Positions 60,031 to 64,000 of a stretch of DNA of 64,000 bases are shown in pieces. The stretch lies in assembly GCF_949987535.1 (NCBI RefSeq), contig NC_080079.1, positions 5,460,001-5,524,000 on the forward strand, in the 5' to 3' direction. The position numbers and the translations under genes are program-made. Positions within the stretch are counted from its first letter, which is position 1. The number at the start of each line of letters is the position of its first letter. Below the pieces are notes generated by a model that was not told where the DNA came from, did no database searches, and saw only the letters and a list, made by a program, of their open reading frames with translations. The stretch comes from Balaenoptera acutorostrata. Its lineage: Eukaryota; Chordata; Mammalia; Artiodactyla; Balaenopteridae.

Positions 60031-61108
60031 GTTTTCAAGGCGGCAAAACTACTACCTGAATCCCAAATCCGTTGGAAAACACTGCAGTTTTGTCTGCATT
60101 TATTTCACATTAGAAACTAAGCACCAGACTGGGGTCTTAGCCGGCACAGCCAGCTTCTAACACCTCCGTTCTAACAGCCTCAGCAGGGAGGCGTGTCCTG
60201 GAGGTCTGACCACACGCTCAGAATAAGCACAGTTTCACTTGGGCAAGTGGTGCCAATGATCCTGCCCAGGGCACCTGCACACTCAGGCCCATTAGCAAAC
60301 CACACGCCCTGGACGGGCTCTGAGGGGCAGCAAGACTGAGCAGGTCTCTCTTGGCTCTGGGTGTGGAAAAGATGCTGCCCGGCAACTCAGCCCCTCACTG
60401 GTCACCCTTGTGTTGACCCTCGTCGAGAAGAAGAGGCCTGAGTGGAGAGTGCCCCAGCACTGCCTTGAAGGAGGGAGCCGAGGGTCCTGACTTGGCCAGA
60501 CCTGGGCCACCTGCCTCTCGTGTCTGTCTTCTCAGGTGTGTAGATGAATCTGATCCAAAGGCTTTCCTCCAGCCGAAGCCATCAAGTGTGAGGTTCAAGT
60601 CCCCCGAGGACACAAGACCAATCTTCCCTTAATCACTTGACCCATTTGCCCTCCATGAACAGTGCACAGAGGGGGAGAAGGCAGCATGTTCACTGAGGGG
60701 TGTTTACAGGTGGGCTGCCTTTCACAAAGCAGACCCCAGCATGTGCTCACAGACCTTATGTGACGTGGACCCGCAGGCAGGACTGCAGATCCAAGACGAG
60801 GCAGGAAGCAAACCAGTGCACATGGGGAGGGTCTCCCCTGCCCGCCCGTTCACTGCTCAGAGCTCTCCTCTGCCCCAGACCCGCCTGCAGGAGCTGCTTT
60901 AGGCCCAGACAGCACGAGCCTCTGTCTTCCCCATCAGGTTGCTAAGCCCGCACCTGGCCAGACCTTCATGCTCTTGAACGTGGCTGTAAGTCCACAGAAC
61001 ACCCAGCAAGGCCGAGGCAGGGTGCCTTCCCAGCAGAACTGGCTACATACTTTTCAGAGCCCAATGCAAAGAAAAGTGTGAAGTCCCTTATTCAAAAATG
61101 ATTAAACA

Positions 61109-61770
61109 TTTTAAGACAATTAGGATGGCTATTACCTTTAAAAAAAAAAAAGGCAAGTGTTGGTAAGGAGAAACTGGGCCCCCTGTGCACTGCTGGTGGG
61201 AATATAAAATGATGCAGCTGCCGTGGAACCCAGCAATTCCACTTCTGGGAATATATCCAGAAGAACTGAAAGCAGGGACTTGAACAGGTATTTGTATAGC
61301 CATGTTCATAGCAGCAGTATTCACAATAGCCAAGAGGTGCAAGAAGCCCAAGTGGCCATCAATGGACGAGCAGATAAGCAAAATGTGGCCCATCCGTACA
61401 ATGGAATATGATTCAGCCTCAAAAAGGAAGGGAATTCTGACACATGAGACAACATGGATGACCCCTGAGGACATTATGCTAAGTGAAATAAACCAGTCAC
61501 AAAAGGACAAACATTGTATGATCCCACTTATATGCGTGTTCTCGGAGTAGTCAAACTCAGAGAGACAGTAGAATGGTGGTTTCCAGGGGCCGGGGAGCAG
61601 GGGGAGTTGTAGCTTAATAGGTACAGAGTTTCAACTTGGGAAGATGGAAAAGTTCTGGAGATAGATGGGGATGGTGGTTGCACAGCAGTGTGGATGTACT
61701 TAATGCCACTAAACACCTAAAAATGGCTAAATTCATCAATTTTACGGTGTGCACTTTTTACCATAATTTT
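61109..61770 (+). mobile_element. Old L1 3' fragment
   Basis: Begins attaggatggctattacctt, continues through the ORF2 end (tggaatatgattcagcctca) and ends in the 3' UTR (taatgccactaaacacctaa). Frames broken. An older L1 type than the one at 62320. DOCK1 intron 1. Confidence 0.87.
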
Positions 61771-62319
61771 TTTAAAAAAGAAAGAAAAAGAAGTAAGTGC
61801 AAGGTCTTGTGTCACTGCACAGGTTTCAGGCCTGTGAGTCTGGCTCTGGCTCCCAAGGAGGGTTCTTTTTCCAGGACGAAGCTGCCCCATTTTGCAAAGG
61901 CAGTGCTTCTCCAGCAGAGCTCCTGCGAGCCTGACTGCGATGTTATATTTTAATAGTCATTTCAATTGACTAGAAAAATACAGCCTCACCTAATAAAATT
62001 GCTTTTGCACCATGGTAGAAACACTTAGCAAGAGATGAGCGATACTTAGCAAGAGGCTATAAAAACCTATATGCTTGCTTATAGAGTTGCTGCTGAACAG
62101 GACAAAAGCAGAAGAAGATAAAGGGAAGGCAGGAGAGAATCCATCCCAGGATACGCACGCAACAGTGTGTCCGCCACTACACTCAACAGACAGGATCCAC
62201 TCAGTATTTTTTTATAATGCACTGAACAAAAAACTGAACATCTCCCCGCCATTTCTACTTGTTTCATTTTTAACTTTTACAGCTCCATCACATCTGACAT
62301 CAGAAAACACTCATTTCGA

Positions 62320-63890
62320 GTATACTACCCAAAGCAATCTACAGATTCAATGCAATCCCTATCAAATTACCAATGGCATTTTTTACGGAGCTAGAACAAA
62401 TCATCTTAAAATTTGTATGGAGACACAAAAGACCCCGAATAGCCAAAGCAGTCTTGAGGCAAAAAAATGGAGCTGGAGGAATCAGACTTCCTGACTTCAG
62501 ACTATACTACAAAGCTACAGTAATCAAGACAATATGGTACTGGCACAAAAACAGAAACATAGATCAATGGAACAAGATAGAAAGCCCAGAGATTAACCCA
62601 CGCACCTATGGTCAACTAATCTATGACAAAGGAGGCAAAGATATACAATGGAGAAAAGACAGTCTCTTCAATAAGTGGTGCTGGGAAAACTGGACAGCCA
62701 CATGTAAAAGAATGAAATTAGAATACTCCCTAACACCATACACAAAAATAAACTCAAAATGGATTAGAGACCTAAATATAAGACTGGACACTATAAAACT
62801 CTTAGAGGAAAACATAGGAAGAACACTCTTTGACATAAATCACAGCAAGATCTTTTTCGATCCACCTCCTAGAGTAATGGAAATAAAAACAAAAATAAAC
62901 AAGTGGGACCTAATGAAACTTCAAAGCTTTTGCACAGCAAAGGAAACCATAAACAAGACGAAAAGACAACCCTCAGAATGGGAGAAAATATTTGCAAATG
63001 AATCAACGGACAAAGGATTAATCTCCAAAATATATAAACAGCTCATTCAGCTCAATATCAAAGAAACAAACACCCCAATCCAAAAATGGGCAGAAGACCT
63101 AAATAGACATTTCTCCAAAGAAGACATACAGACGGCCACGAAGCACATGAAAAGATGCTCAACATCACTAATTATTAGAGAAATGCAAATCAAAACTACA
63201 ATGAGGTATCACCTCACTCCTGTTAGAATGGGCATCATCAGAAAATCTACAAACAACAAATGCTGGAGAGGGTGTGGAGAAAAGGGAACCCTCTTGCACT
63301 GTTGGTGGGAATGTAAATTGATACAGCCACTATGGAGAACAATATGGAGGTTCCTTAAAAAACTAAAAATAGAATTACCATATGACCCAGCAATCCCACT
63401 ACTGGGCATATACCCAGAGAAAACCGTAATTCAAAAAGACACGTGCACCCGAATGTTCATTGCAGCACTATTTACAATAGCCAGGTCATGGAAGCAACCT
63501 AAATGCCCATCAACAGACGAATGGATAAAGAAGTTGTGGTACATATATACAATGGAATATTATTCAGCCATAAAAAGGAACGAAATTGAGTCATTTGTTG
63601 AGAAGTGGATGGATCTAGAGACTGTCATACAGAGTGAAGTAAGTCAGAAAGAGAAAAACAAATATCGTATGTTAATGCATGTATGTGGAACGTAGAAAAA
63701 TGGTACAGATGAGCCAGTTTGCAGGGCAGAAGTTGAGACACAGATGTAGAGAATGGACATATGGACACCAAGGGGGGAAAACTGCGATGAGGTGGGGATG
63801 GTGATGTGCTGAATTGGGCGATTGGGATTGACATGTATACACTGATGTGTATAAAACTGATGCCTAATAAGAACCTGCAGTATAAAAAAA
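62320..63890 (+). mobile_element. Young 5'-truncated L1 with open ORF2 C-terminus
   Basis: About 1.57 kb. It holds an uninterrupted 440-codon frame (62373-63695) for the C-terminal third of ORF2p, including the conserved end motifs [15 protein letters not shown] and [15 protein letters not shown]. The zinc-knuckle-like cysteine cluster ([18 protein letters not shown]) is kept. ORF2p in L1 provides endonuclease and reverse transcriptase; both catalytic domains lie upstream of the truncation and are absent. The 3' UTR follows with gtgtataaaactgatgccta and an A-rich end. No clear target duplication found. The element cannot move by itself. DOCK1 intron 1, antisense to the gene. Confidence 0.93.
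62373..63695 (+). pseudogene. L1 ORF2p C-terminal fragment (open frame)
   Basis: 440 codons without a stop from an internal Met to the normal ORF2 terminator. Residues about 1-130 are the linker after the reverse-transcriptase domain, and the segment near residues 300-320 carries the Cys-rich motif. The natural start is missing, so the frame is a remnant of a larger protein and not a gene of the host. Confidence 0.9.
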
Positions 63891-64000
63891 CAAACAAAAC
63901 AACTAATACTAAACTTTCATTGGGTTATTTGTATGGAAATATGTTAATATAAATGTTTCAGACATTACATGAAATTTCTAAAAATCTTATATTTGTATTT

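Overview
The window is nuclear DNA from a placental mammal, almost certainly a cetacean. Split exons with GT-AG introns, MIR, L2, MER5A and MaLR relics, and very many tRNA-derived SINEs of the cetartiodactyl CHR type (head beginning ggacttccctggtgg, with an RNA polymerase III B box around ggttcgagccc and an AAATAAAT tail) point to whales, hippos and ruminants. No BovB-type ruminant element was recognised, and the L1 3' ends have the form I associate with whales. That placement is inference.

A single protein-coding gene runs through the whole window on the minus strand: DOCK1 (DOCK180), the Rac guanine-nucleotide exchange factor that works with ELMO. Fifteen consecutive coding exons, 2 to 16, were placed at base resolution, from 48207 down to 782. 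All have GT-AG borders and every reading phase joins to the next with no frameshift or stop. Together they encode about residues 16 to 520: most of the SH3 domain (exons 2-4), the ELMO-binding helical N-terminal region (exons 5-13) and the first half of the lipid-binding DHR-1/C2 domain (exons 14-16). Exon 1 and the promoter lie beyond 64000. Exon 17 onward, including the catalytic DHR-2 domain, lies before base 1.

The remaining 97 percent is intron. Intron 6 carries an RPL39 retrocopy with an unbroken 51-codon frame and perfect 16-bp target-site duplications. Introns 14 to 1 carry about fifteen CHR SINEs: long ones, a shorter subfamily, one nested pair, one 5'-truncated stub and one without a tail. 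There are several L1 3' ends in both orientations, two MaLR LTRs, two MER5A copies, and tandem repeats with 41-, 53- and 63-bp units. Intron 1 (48208 to the window end) is the most repeat-rich part. It holds an old L1 (about 55780-57770) interrupted by two SINEs, a second old L1 (about 61109-61770) and a young 5'-truncated L1 (about 62320-63890) that still keeps a 440-codon open ORF2 C-terminus.

I found no second host gene, tRNA, snRNA or CRISPR array, and nothing resembling a new multi-gene system. The best leads are the intact RPL39 retrocopy, splicing-related features (frame-preserving exon 15 with weak donors and a G-rich block upstream; a GAT/GGT repeat just past the exon 12 donor; inverted SINEs flanking exons 4-5) and a few unusual small repeats and hairpins.
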